A program made the position numbers and the translations under genes. From Atriophallophorus winterbourni (Eukaryota; Platyhelminthes; Trematoda; Plagiorchiida; Microphallidae): 64,000 nucleotides of DNA. Within the stretch, counting starts at the first letter, position 1; the number at the start of each line of letters is the position of its first letter. This document shows positions 1 to 10,300 of the stretch, piece after piece. Under the pieces are notes generated by a model. It did not search any database. It saw nothing but the letters and a program-made list of their open reading frames with translations, and was not told where the DNA came from. The stretch is taken from assembly GCA_013407085.1 (NCBI GenBank), contig JACCGJ010011332.1, forward strand, positions 21,857 through 85,856, read 5' to 3'.

Positions 1-1494
1 CAGAGTGGAAGACAGGGGTAATTTCACCTATCTACAAATGCGGTAGACGTTCCAATCCGGCAAACTACCGTCCTATCACCCTACTGCCTTTGATATCCAA
101 AGTTCTAGAGCGGATAGTGACAGAAAATATAGTTCATCACGTGGAATCACAAAATATGCTATCTGTATCGCAGCATGGTTTTCGTAAATATCGCTCATGC
201 TTGACAAACCTGTTGACGGTTTTAAATGACTGAACCCAAGCGGTTGACGAAGGAGCTAGCATCCACGCTTGTTATCTGGACATGTCTAAAGCTTTTGACC
301 AAGTTGATCACTTCCGACTATTACAAAAGCTGAAGCAGATGGGTATCAGCGGACAGCTACTCATATGGCTTGAAAGTTACCTCAGTGGGCGTAAGGCGAT
401 CGTTCGAATCAACGGGGTACTATCACAGGCTATTGATGCCTCTAGTGGCGTACCGCAAGGTTCAGTCCCCGGGCCAGTACTTTTCTTGGCTTACATCAAC
501 GACTTACCGGAGACGCTCGCATGCAAGGTGATTCTTTTCGCTGATGACATTAAACTTTGGACCCGGATAAAAACCATTGCGGACTGTGTACAGCTGCAAC
601 GTGATCTAGATGCTCTACACGAATGGTCGGTACGGAATAATTTGCCATTCAAGATCCAAAAATGCAAGGTGCTACAAATGGGTAAGCCATTCCAGTACCA
701 GTATCACTTTGGGCAGACTTTTTTGAGCTGGACAGAATCGGAAAGGGATCTTGGAGTCTGGGTATGCGGCAGTCTGAAGAACAGCCTGCATTGTGAGATT
801 ATCTACAAGCGTGCTTCGAAGCTTCTTGGTATGCTGCGACGGATCTTCAAAACCTTCTCGCCTGGAACTTTGCCCACCATCATGAACGCCTATATAATTC
901 CAACCATGGAACATGCATCACAAGCTTGGACTCCGTGGTTAAAAAAGGATATAATATTGCTTGACAAAATATAACATCGCGCAACCAAACTCGTAAGAGG
1001 TTTCCGTAAACTAGCGTACGAGGAACGATTGCAAAAACTGAGGCTCCCCACTCCCCTCCAAAGAAGCCTTCGAAGCGATGTGATACTAACATATAAAATA
1101 TTAAATACCCCACATCATCCCTTAAAACATTTATTCGAATACCGTGAGTCACGTCATACACGCAGCCACTCAGCGACACTGCAAATTCCACACTCCCGTA
1201 TCAGCTGTCGCCGATATTTTTATTGTGTACGTGTCTGTTTCCTTTGGAATTCCCTCCCCGAAACTCTTGTCATCTCTCCCAGCATCGGAACGTTTATTCG
1301 AAATTTGGATACTTATTTGTTGCATAACGATTTGACGACACCTGCGTATTGACTCATGGTAACTATACAACTTGACTATACTTGACATTACATGTTTAAT
1401 TTATACCTATTTCCTGAATGTATATTTACTATGATATGGTAATTGTGAAGCTATGTGCTTTTTTTACCATAAATTCTTGAATCTTGAATCTTGT
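1..1494 (+). mobile_element. CR1-like non-LTR retrotransposon, 3' part (copy 1)
   Basis: The window opens inside the RT domain of a CR1-like LINE and runs to its 3' end. The tail is a short run of the TTGAATC-type repeat after a CCATAAAT motif (about 1466-1494), the same end seen in copies G and J and, reversed, in A. It abuts a minus-strand Penelope-like fragment at 1495 with no gap, so one element landed in or against the other. The 5' part lies outside the window. Confidence 0.85.
3..1352 (+). pseudogene. CR1 ORF2 C-terminal fragment (reverse transcriptase), two nonsense codons
   Basis: One continuous reading frame encodes the C-terminal half of a CR1 ORF2: NYRPITLLP, QHGFRK, YLDMSKAFDQVDH (RT motif A), [20 protein letters not shown] (active-site FADD) and the thumb and C-terminal segment ending RYFYCVRVCFLWNSLPE. 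Two stops interrupt it. TGA at 231-233 replaces the Trp of the DDWT motif kept in the other copies, and TAA at 972-974 replaces the Tyr of IYHRATK. No frameshift is needed, so this copy is only lightly decayed. The enzyme would copy element RNA at nicked chromosomal DNA. Its C-terminus (YLLHND) closely matches copy J at 61.5-62.1 kb, so the two look like one subfamily. Confidence 0.85.
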
Positions 1495-2675
1495 GTTATT
1501 CAACCTTATTTTTATAATCACTTTTTGAGAGAATCACCGTGGCCTTGCCTTTGTCGGCTCTAGTGATCACTATTCCCTCTTTTTTCCGCATATTAAGAAG
1601 TGCTCGCTGTTTCTCTTGCCTAAGGTTACACCTTTGTGACTTTTGTTTCTTAATAATACTGGCTATACATTTGCGTAGTGCGTCTGCCTGTGTTTCAGGT
1701 AGCTGAGTTAAGGTAGATTCTACGCATGGAATGATATCTTCATGGTTCAAAATCTTCGTACTTAGTGAGAAGTTTAGACCTTTTTCCAACAATCTTTGTT
1801 CGGTCCGCGAAAGCGGCCTATCTGATAAGTTAATTACTTAAGAATATTGTTTAGCACTGTTATCAAAAGAACTAGTAGAATTATATTTATCGTTAGATGT
1901 TAAAAGAGTGGCGAACTTACGTTTCTCTTGCTCTCTAATTTGCTCCGTCTGTGTGGACATGACCTCGGCGTGTTTTCCAAAGATTTTGCAGAAATCCACA
2001 TCAGATAATTGCGCTCACAATTCGGACTTCAACCTGGAGGCTTTCGAACGCGCGTGTGTCAGGTTTTCGTTAGGTTTGTGGATCCTTCGTTTTAGTAAAA
2101 CTTTGGATGCGGTTTCCGCAGCCTTCCTTGAATTGCGTGAATTATCTGGAGGTGTGACCACCAGATCCCTCGGTATGACTTTGTCCTGTTGACATCTCAG
2201 ATTAAAGACGCGATGATTCGTCCATCTGGCTTCTACTTGAGCTGTTCGTACCAACTCGCTGGTCAATTTGCGAACTGGTGGTTCGTAACAGTCAGCAATG
2301 TAATGGAAAATGTTTGTGACAGAACGGGGAATCATAATCATGAAAAAATGAAGTTTGTAATGAATCTGTGAGAGTAGTTTATTGGTAACGTTTCGCTTCT
2401 GACACAAACGCTTCGTCAGACCAAGGGTGCCAGTACGAACAGGGATCAAGCTTAAATTGCATTCGCCTGACCAATCATAAGCTGGTTAAGAACTGCACAG
2501 TTCACGGTGGGTTCTACGCTCGTTAAGAAGGACAGGCGCGTTTAATATCAACTCACGCACCACCACCCCTGCGTGCCATATAATTTAAGCTTGATCCCTG
2601 TTCGTACTGGCACCCTTGGTCTGACGAAGCTTCTGTGTCAGAAACGAAACGTTACCAATAAACTACTCTCAACCT
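1495..2675 (-). mobile_element. Penelope-like element fragment with inverted pLTR pieces
   Basis: The 5' part of a Penelope-like element (PLE) reads leftward. It starts in a pLTR/UTR block (about 2590 down to 2360) that recurs at 49610-50285. A shorter plus-strand copy of the same block (2583-2675) lies head-to-head with it, around the phrase CTGACGAAGC and GAAACGTTACC. Inverted or partial flanking repeats are typical of PLE insertions. The RT core and GIY-YIG endonuclease are missing because the element stops at 1495, against CR1 copy 1. Confidence 0.7.
1496..2449 (-). pseudogene. Penelope-like ORF, N-terminal part, two nonsense codons
   Basis: One frame runs from 2449 to the truncation. 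It is broken by TGA just after KASRLKSEL (about 2015-2017) and by TAA after NSAKQYS (about 1835-1840). Diagnostic PLE features are LSRTEQRLLEKGLNF followed by ITRADKGKATVILSKSDY. The latter is the conserved ADKG region just upstream of RT motif 1 in Penelope-type RTs. The N-terminal third includes translated pLTR sequence and may not be true coding sequence. There is no RT catalytic YxDD and no GIY-YIG domain, so it is inactive. Assignment to PLE is good; the start codon is unknown. Confidence 0.7.
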
Positions 2676-2694
2676 GCAGAATATATATCTACTG

Positions 2695-4940
2695 AAAATT
2701 CATTGACGTGAATTGCAAAATACATTGCAGAGCTTATCTAAATTTGATATATTGTGAACGCTAACATTGTCGCGAACGCGTGTTCGTTATGTATATAAGA
2801 CTATAGAATAAAAGACAGTCGTATTTCGAAGATTTGTGCCATTGAAATATAAAATCAGACGAAAGAAATGTGTTGCTCACATCTCTCGCACTTACATACC
2901 AAGAACGGTTGTCGGGTGTTTACCTTCATCAGATGGTGACAGTAAGATTATTTTCAGTGAGACTTGAAACAGTGGATAATTGGTAAACAGAGTTATACTT
3001 GAATGCCAATGTTAAATATCTTTCGAATCAATCACAGAATCTCACATTGATTCCTGGTCAAGCATTCAATGCTCCACCTGCTGACGAAAAGCAGCCAGAA
3101 ACCAGTTATTGTGTGTAAGTGCGGATGATATTGCCAAAACATTACTTTCGTCATCCATAAGCGCCTTGTGTGCCAGACCAGGAATCAATATGTGATTCTG
3201 TGTTTGAACATCGTGGTTCGTTGTACGAACCCTATGCAACAGGGGCATTCAAGAATAACCTTGTTTATCATTTATCCACTTTTTCAAGGCTCACTGAACC
3301 CAATCTTACTGTCTCCACTTGATGACGGCAAATAGCCAGAAACCGCTAGTGGAGTGTAATTTCGGAGGATGTGAGCAACACATCACTTAGGTCATCCATA
3401 AGCGCCTTGAGTGCTTGAACACGAATCACTATGTAATTCTGTGTTTGAACATCGTGGTTCGTTGTGCGAACCCTATGCAACAGTCGCATTCAAGTATAAC
3501 CTTGTTTACCATTTATCCACTGTTTCAAGGCTCACTGAACCTAATCTTACTTTCTCCACCTGATGACGGCGAACAGCCAGCAACCGGTCGTGGTGTGTAA
3601 GTGCGGGAGATGTTAGCAACACGTTACTTTGATCATCCATACGTGCCTTGAGTGCTTGACCAGGAATCACTATGTAATTCTGTGTCTGAACCCCGGATAT
3701 TAAATAATAGCTTCATAAAATCCGTCCGTTCGAACACTAACTAAATATTATATATCGATAATGCTTCTACAATGTTTGAATAAATTGGTCGCTTAAAATA
3801 TGTATATACATATTAACATGGAAAACGTTATGTAGGATGAAGAAATCGATCCTAATGTTTATTATTCCAAAACTAACAACTATCTGTGTGACAAAATCGA
3901 GGTTATTGACCATATGAATCAATCTCACAAATAAGCTAATCTAAGCAGCACAATATGAATAAAAACCACCGGATAATTCATTGTCATACACATTTGACCA
4001 ATCAATCGGAATATTGGTAACTATGCTCAGATATCAAGTGAGTACATGTTGAATTCAGCACATATACACTAAATAAGTTGCTTTCACCGTGAAACCTATT
4101 GTAAACAAGTATCGTGACGTCGTCGCGATATCTTAATAGTAGATTTCATTACCATGCTTTACAACAAAAATTAATCCTCTTATATTTCGACAGCATCTAT
4201 GTTTTAGCGAACCACCGAATCTTATGCTAGAAAGAAGTCATGTCTTTGAGAGTCATTGTTAACTCAACTCATACCGTTAACGTTGTACTACTCCAGCTGC
4301 TGCCAGTTCGCAGTTCTAGGATATACCAAGTGTTAGCCGCGTCAAATATTCTCTGATCATCTCGGTTTAGTTGCTGTACACGAAACTGTGCCGCATCAAT
4401 CATTCGAGTAGCGCGCGCATCTGTGATTCAAGATGTATGACGAAAAGCAAATACATAAATAATAACATATAAGATGCAAATCACAATCGAATTCAGCTGT
4501 GCTTCGAAAATGCGAACTAGGCGGTTTTAGGTGGTTGGTGATTTGGTGTAGGTCATGGAATTTAAAGCGCACAATTATGTAGCTAGAATCATATTACCTT
4601 TAAAGTAATCTTGTATCTCGCGATTTTGAGATATACCTGATGGTCATCGTTAATAAGATTGGCACAGGTGAACTGTGAATGCCAGATCACATAATGGCAG
4701 TAAGCCAACCGATATAATTTATAAAAATGACCAGTGTTTGATTGCCCACATCAAAATGTTGGCTTTGGCAATCAAGTATTACATAGTTTCATAATTTTCT
4801 ACTGTTGGAAGTCACACTGAATCTGAGCTAAACGGAGCCCACCTGATAACGGCTAACAAATAGGAAATAGTGTTGATGTGCAAGTGCGGGGCAAAAGTGA
4901 GCAATCTTGAAATTGGTCATTTATGCTAAAAAAGGAGTTT
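2695..4940. repeat. Half-copy of the foldback repeat family
   Basis: The order of blocks follows one arm of the 19563-22910 foldback element. An outer end (TGCAAAATACATTG, near 2713) is followed by hairpin-rich units (2850-3710) and then a 1-kb inner block. Positions 3710-4340 parallel 20180-20830, and 4490-4780 parallels 21400-21620 and its mirror. A weak extra copy of the hairpin unit sits at 4810-4940. The second arm is missing. No coding capacity is visible, and the short reading frames here are by-products of the repeats. Confidence 0.7.
3066..3710. repeat. 241-bp tandem repeat, about 2.7 units
   Basis: The phrase GCGCCTTG or its variant recurs at 3161, 3402 and 3642, giving a 240-241 bp period. 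Each unit carries two short hairpins, one around the AATCACTATGTAATT/AATCACTTTGTGATT type and one around GGTTCGTTGTACGAACC. It also carries the phrase GATGACGGCAAATAGCC. A unit in opposite orientation lies directly upstream (2850-3065). Single diverged units recur at 4810-4940, at 51220-51325 and inside the 19.6-22.9 kb foldback. Confidence 0.75.
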
Positions 4941-5924
4941 TTAATGAACATATGTCTGGTTTACACAAACACGAATTCGACAGACCAATATGGTTTTTGA
5001 TTGAAATCTGGATACGCAGAGGGATTATACTTTTCACTCAATTAACAAAGTTTCGTCTCTAAGTTCTGCTAGTGTGGTTTTCATCGTTGGTGATTTTTTT
5101 CTGACTAAATGTGAGACTGGTTTGGTAGTCATTGCATTTAAGTCTGTGCGAAATTTCCGAAATATGAGACGAGTAGTCTCAACAGCTCGTGGTCAACCTT
5201 GTAGACATCGCCGCATTGTGCAACCGGGATTCATCTAACTTATCAGGAATACAATTTTGCTCGATGTTGTCCACTCAACAATTGGACAGCCAGGTGTGTA
5301 GAATAATGTGGAACCCATTAAAAGCCGGCGTTAGATGCAGTAAGAAAATTAAAAGTTGGTTAATTTTTGTCGGATAAGGAAGCAGCATTTCTTTCTTTTA
5401 TTCGAAAATTCAACCGTCAATTATTTTTGGTGAAATGTAACAGCTTTTCGTAAATCTGAACGCTTTTTTCATCATAAATATTGAATCTTTCTATATTTCG
5501 ACCCTCTGGTTATTTTGAAGCTGAATGTTTGGTATAACGTAAATCCAGAATCCTGAAATTGTTTCCTCCCCTGATTCGTGTTAACGTTTCGGTTCAATTT
5601 CATTAATTTGGTGTGGAATTTATTGGGAACCTTTTCACTTTTAGCACTAATTATTTTATTTTTTTATGATTCTAAATTTGCTTTTTCTAGTGGGTGATGG
5701 AATGACTGGGGCTTTAGGGGTTCCATCGTATCAGGGTTTGCTCCAATATAAATTCGGTATCATTAAATTATGAATACTCAGGTTTATAATGCGGAAATAG
5801 ATTTTCAAATCCACCATAAAAGTCGGTGAGAAATAATCATTCATATTTACTGTAAAGCGTGAAATTATTTAACGCCTTCTTATACTCATTGAACTATTTT
5901 CAATTTTGCTAAAGTTTATAATAT
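4941..5924. other. No recognisable feature
   Basis: AT-rich sequence with no element I recognise. The only open frame near 60 codons (5189-5377) has no motif and is within chance expectation. Confidence 0.5.
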
Positions 5925-6278
5925 AACTCCGCCAAGGACGGTCCCAAGCCCGTCTGAGAAAGGAGGAGGGTTAGGCTTAGGGCTAGCAACCCTATCCCGT
6001 AAAACCTACATTGCTACGGAAACGTGGTTCGGTCATGTCTGCAGGATGGATCCCAGTTCGCATACGAAGGTCGCCATGCACTGGCATCCGCAAGGTAAAC
6101 GAAAAAGGGGACGGTCGAAGGAAACTTGGCGCAGAACGTTGGAATGCGAAATACATGCAAAAGGATTCACGGTGCAGACGGCAACGGAAGCAGCGACAGA
6201 CCGGAACCACTGGCGTGAAGTTGTCTTTGCCTTATGTGCCCCCCGCACGGAGTGGACTGAATGAATGAATGAATGAAT
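5925..6278 (+). mobile_element. Miniature RTE: 5' end joined to 3' end
   Basis: Positions 5930-6025 match the reverse complement of 60368-60475 (shared GACGGTCCCAAGCCCGTCTG and AGCAACCC...GTAAAACCT), which is the 5' region of an RTE-type LINE. At about 6026 the sequence jumps to the RTE C-terminus. That part encodes GKRKRGRSKETWRR, then ATDRNHWREVV and ALCAPRTEW (frame 6046-6264), and ends in a (TGAA)n tail at 6259-6277. The whole endonuclease and RT region, about 3 kb in intact RTEs, is missing. This is either a deletion derivative or a SINE-like parasite of the RTE. Confidence 0.75.
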
Positions 6279-6290
6279 TATATATATATA

Positions 6291-6327
<37 letters not shown>

Positions 6328-6349
6328 ATAATATATATATATATCTATC
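6279..6349. repeat. (TA)n microsatellite
   Basis: Nearly pure TA dinucleotides, with a few CTA interruptions, directly after the RTE tail. It probably grew at the insertion junction. Confidence 0.9.
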
Positions 6350-6721
6350 ATTCTTAAATGAGAACTGGCTGATTTGTGTTTCGTATGCCAAACTTTATGC
6401 TGGAAATCTTTCCTTGAGTCAATAATTCCAGAAAAGTGATACAGATGGCAAGCGATCTTGTGAACATTGAGCAAGGAACCGATCATTTGGAATGTGTTAA
6501 CTAATATTCATATGAAAATTTTGTGATTATACATGCAAATTGGGACATGATAAACTTCAAGAGTCACATGCCATCTCGCCACGGTGTGATAGCAATGGGA
6601 TACTAAGCGATTCTGTTTGATCTGACGTTACCCAAATTTGCATACCATATTACAGTGGAAGCTTCATACAGAGCAGCTCAAATGTGCCAGTCTAGGGGGG
6701 GAGATTCATGAGCGCTAAATT
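6350..6721. other. No recognisable feature
   Basis: No element, RNA gene or coding signature seen. The SINE described next could start slightly earlier than marked. Confidence 0.4.
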
Positions 6722-6941
6722 GCGATCAGTCAAACGGTGGCTGGTAGCCCAATTGGTATGGCTTGTGACAAATCGATGATGGTCGGTGGTTTGAATCCAA
6801 CATGAAGCCAAGGGATATATACTGTTGATGAGCTCAAATAGAAGCGAAACTAATGTCCCGTGCATCCAGTGAGGACCGACGTGATCAACTTTGTAACTAT
6901 TTTGACGGGTGTAGTACGGGATGAGTAGTCACAAATATATG
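6722..6941 (+). mobile_element. tRNA-type SINE with hammerhead ribozyme (SM-alpha-like), copy 1
   Basis: A Pol III promoter is recognisable: an A-box-like TAGCCCAATTGG at 6745-6756 and a B-box-like GGTTTGAATCC at 6788-6798, about 33 bp apart. A hammerhead module follows at 6811-6875. The tail GATGAGTAGTCACAAA (about 6922) is shared with the second copy at 55.56-55.76 kb. This order of Pol III boxes and then hammerhead matches the SM-alpha SINE-like family of schistosomes. That identification is knowledge-based and untested here. Confidence 0.7.
6811..6875 (+). ncRNA. Hammerhead ribozyme, type I, slightly degenerate
   Basis: The core reads TTGATGA (6825-6831; consensus CTGATGA, first base C to T), then stem II GCTC / GAAGC around AAATA (6832-6845), then GAAA (6846-6849). 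After that comes a minimal stem III (C-TAAT-G) and the GTC cleavage triplet at 6855-6857, with predicted cleavage after C6857. Flanking bases form stem I, which is only partly paired. The C3-to-U change and the imperfect stem II suggest weak or no self-cleavage today. Confidence 0.65.
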
Positions 6942-7337
6942 CTATCACCACAAAAAGCTTAAACAAATTCGTAAATAAATAGTTACAGTAAAATCAATGT
7001 TATCAGTTAGAGCATATAATTTATCTCAGAGGAAAACTTTGTGATAAGATCGGACGGGTTTTGAAGCCATAATTAATGTCGCATATCACACCACTTTAAA
7101 TCGAATGAATATTTCAAACGATTCGTTACATGCGAGTAGTCAAAACTTCAAAATTATTTCAAATTTTGATGTCACATTTACCAAGTTGATCGCGAAGAAA
7201 TTATATGCGGAACTCATACATACCGCAATAATCAAATTGATCATGAGCTTCTGTTTATATAGAATAATTTTGATATGATAATGATTTTGAAATCAGTCCT
7301 TCAACACTTAGACAATCAATTAATTGAGCTGGATCAA
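6942..7337. other. No recognisable feature
   Basis: Unique AT-rich sequence between the SINE and the outer edge of the left palindrome arm. Nothing recognised. Confidence 0.4.
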
Positions 7338-10300
7338 TTTTTTTCAAAATGAAATATATCCAAGCGCCAAAACTTTATTTTAGTTTTTATCAGATTTTAT
7401 ATATTTAATATGAATAATAAAAATTACTATGTTGTAATAAAGAAATAGCATCTGAAAAAAATTACTGAACGATCGCGCTACAAATCAAGATGTCAAATAA
7501 AGAAATCAGATATGAATAGTGAAACGTCGATGAAATCTCTCTCTCTCTCTCTCTATATATATATAATGTATCATTTGCTCACATCTCACAGTGACAAGTT
7601 TAAATAGTTCTGTTATCAAAGGACGAGCGTAAACAAACAGATAATAGTTTATTTTGAACGAAAATTTGTGGAGGACACAATAAAATAATTATGCAATGAA
7701 TTTTTTACATAGTTTTTCTTTAGTTGCCCCGACCTTTTACATAATTGTATAACCTTTTACGTAGCTTACCCGTTATACATATGTTTTCAGCACTAGATAT
7801 TCATTGGAAAACTAACAATAATATCATGTTTATAGTTTTCAATTAGATATTATTGCAAAATGTGTAATCCTCTGGTTTTCACATATTTTGTCGAATAAAT
7901 AATAGGAAAAAGCTATGAGTTTGACAGACAATTTCAACCTAAATATACCCAAAATAATTTTCGTTTAATTCTTCTTGCGTTAAAGTCAAATACGCTGGCA
8001 AACCAATGCGGTAATATTCGATAATTTTTGGAATGTGTCGGATTTTTTCAAGTACGCTCGCAACGTAAACGTTTTGAAAGAAAAATTGCATTAAAATATG
8101 GATCTTAAATGACCGCGATCATGTATTTAATTCTAATAGTTTCCAAACTATAAAATATCCTCATCTTATTAATGAAGTACTCTCAAGAGTAAATTTTGTT
8201 GAACATAGCATATCCCTACTGAGGTAGCTCAACTTCTATCTGAAACAAAATAATGAAATATGGTGATTAGCTTTTCGTTGGAACATTTTTAACGGCCTTC
8301 ATTTCAATGAACGTTAACTCAACATTTTCCTTCCCGTTTTGCTTTAGAAATATCTAGAATTCTTTTCGCTAGCCTCTGCTTGTAAACGCATCGAAATGCA
8401 ACATTGGAATTGCAGTATTGTAGCTCGGGAATTTCTTTCGGTGATTAAACATTTCGATTGTACGTACAGCGAAGTTTATGCTCGTTGCTCTGCCATTACG
8501 TATCTCTAGAGAAACCACATTAAATAATGAGCAGATTTTGCAGTTCTCACCTCTACGGCACTATTTCATTAACTTTGACAACAATCGCCAGAAAATATCT
8601 ATCATTTTCCCGTCAATATATTATGTTTATTTCAAAGGGTTCCTAGATTCGCGCACCAAACATTTTTCCTAGCTTAATCGTTGTTAGCAATTTCTGTTAT
8701 TTTATCTGCTTACAATTCATTTTGATTCGAGATCAAAGGAACAAGTGCTACGTGATTCTTTATCTATATATGAAATTTGATATTTAGATTTTGATGACCT
8801 AATTTATATTAAGCTTACAATCATATTGTATAAATTAACTCACCTATATTACTTATACATAGAGCTGGCATTTATCTGTCAAATGTTAGCTTTTACGTGA
8901 AATGTGATATAATGGGCTCGGTAACCGCAAGATATGTAAGAATCTTTATTGCTAAGATTCTAAAGCAACAATTAATTTCTCGGAATTACAGTGAGCCATT
9001 AGTAAACCAGGGGTTATCCAAGTAAATAAAATAATTATTTGTTGACGCAAAACTTCTACGTACCAGGTGGTTGGCTACCATTGCATAATAGTAGACCAAA
9101 ATTTAAGAAACCTGACCTCACAATTTCTTCCGGAAACAGAGATTGTTGTCATTACACCACGTAACACGATTCAAATAAAACTAAAAACGAACGACCCAGA
9201 AAGCATAATATGCAGTTAGGTCAACAAATTTGCGATATATAAATTTTTAAACAGCAATGAGCATATAATTTGCTGATTGCCATTAAATATTAAATAATAA
9301 GCAGTTAAAAATTTTAACTGTACCGCGTAATATGACGCCAGATCTAAAAATCGACGAAATAAAATTGTTTTGTAATACAATGTTTTGAGCTTGCGCCACA
9401 ATATTTAGATATAGAATAAATTTTCGTGGAGTTCTAATGTATCCAAACTAACGTGCATCTACCACATCGTCCATATCGCAATTTTAGTCATACACCATCC
9501 ACGGAGTGAGTTTCCCGTTTGAAATCGATCGCTTAAAATTATAATTCAAGGTAATTCAATTTTTTTAATGGTCTAAAAAGCAACAAGCTTTAGTGTGTGT
9601 TTATACATCAAATTGTCGCGAGACTACTTTGTTGTGTTTACACAGTCCAGCTTTGGCTTGCCAGATAGACATTAGTTGAAATGAGTGCATAAAAGTGTTT
9701 TGAAGTGGAAATCAAACACCTAATATGTGATATATATATAAATTTGCTTGGTATACCAGATGCGGTGTTAGACGATTATCAAAATGTTAGCTGGAAACCT
9801 CATTTTATTACTACCATTTTTGAATTAGTTCACTATATTACCACCATGTGAAAGGTCGTAGAAACCATTCAATCAAACAAGACGAGAGGAATGACGAATA
9901 TACAAAATGTTGGTATATTTTTATGGAGTGTGAGCAATCATTATTAGTATAAATTGTACTAAACATTTGGAAACAGGATAACTTGTTAAGCAGGAGCAGA
10001 AATTATTATGTATTGGAATAATATTTTTTGCTAAAAAATTGAACGTTTCTGTATTACATGTGAAATTGACTGGCTCTTCTTTTTCAAGTTATAATTGGTC
10101 TGGTTGATCTCTCGAAGTTAAAATATATCTTACAGTGTTGAATAGTAAATAACGTTACTCTTATTTATGTATGCCATTTTAGGAGCTCCCGAAGTGTAAG
10201 TTTCCTTACATCATTTGGAGAACCGACGAATAGATACACTAGATACATTTACTAGACTTTATTCATCATACCTCTGAAATAGTAAAATTCATCAAATCTT

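Noticed and set aside
3066..3710. Regularly spaced repeats resembling a CRISPR array
   Set aside because: The 241-bp units are repeats along their whole length, with no short repeat and unique spacer pattern, in a eukaryotic genome.
6745..6798. tRNA gene
   Set aside because: A and B boxes are present, but no cloverleaf with acceptor and anticodon stems can be drawn; a SINE head explains them better.
8478..8672. 64-codon frame present in both palindrome arms
   Set aside because: Conserved only because the arms are duplicates. The visible differences are replacements, there is no domain, and the frame is short for AT-rich DNA.
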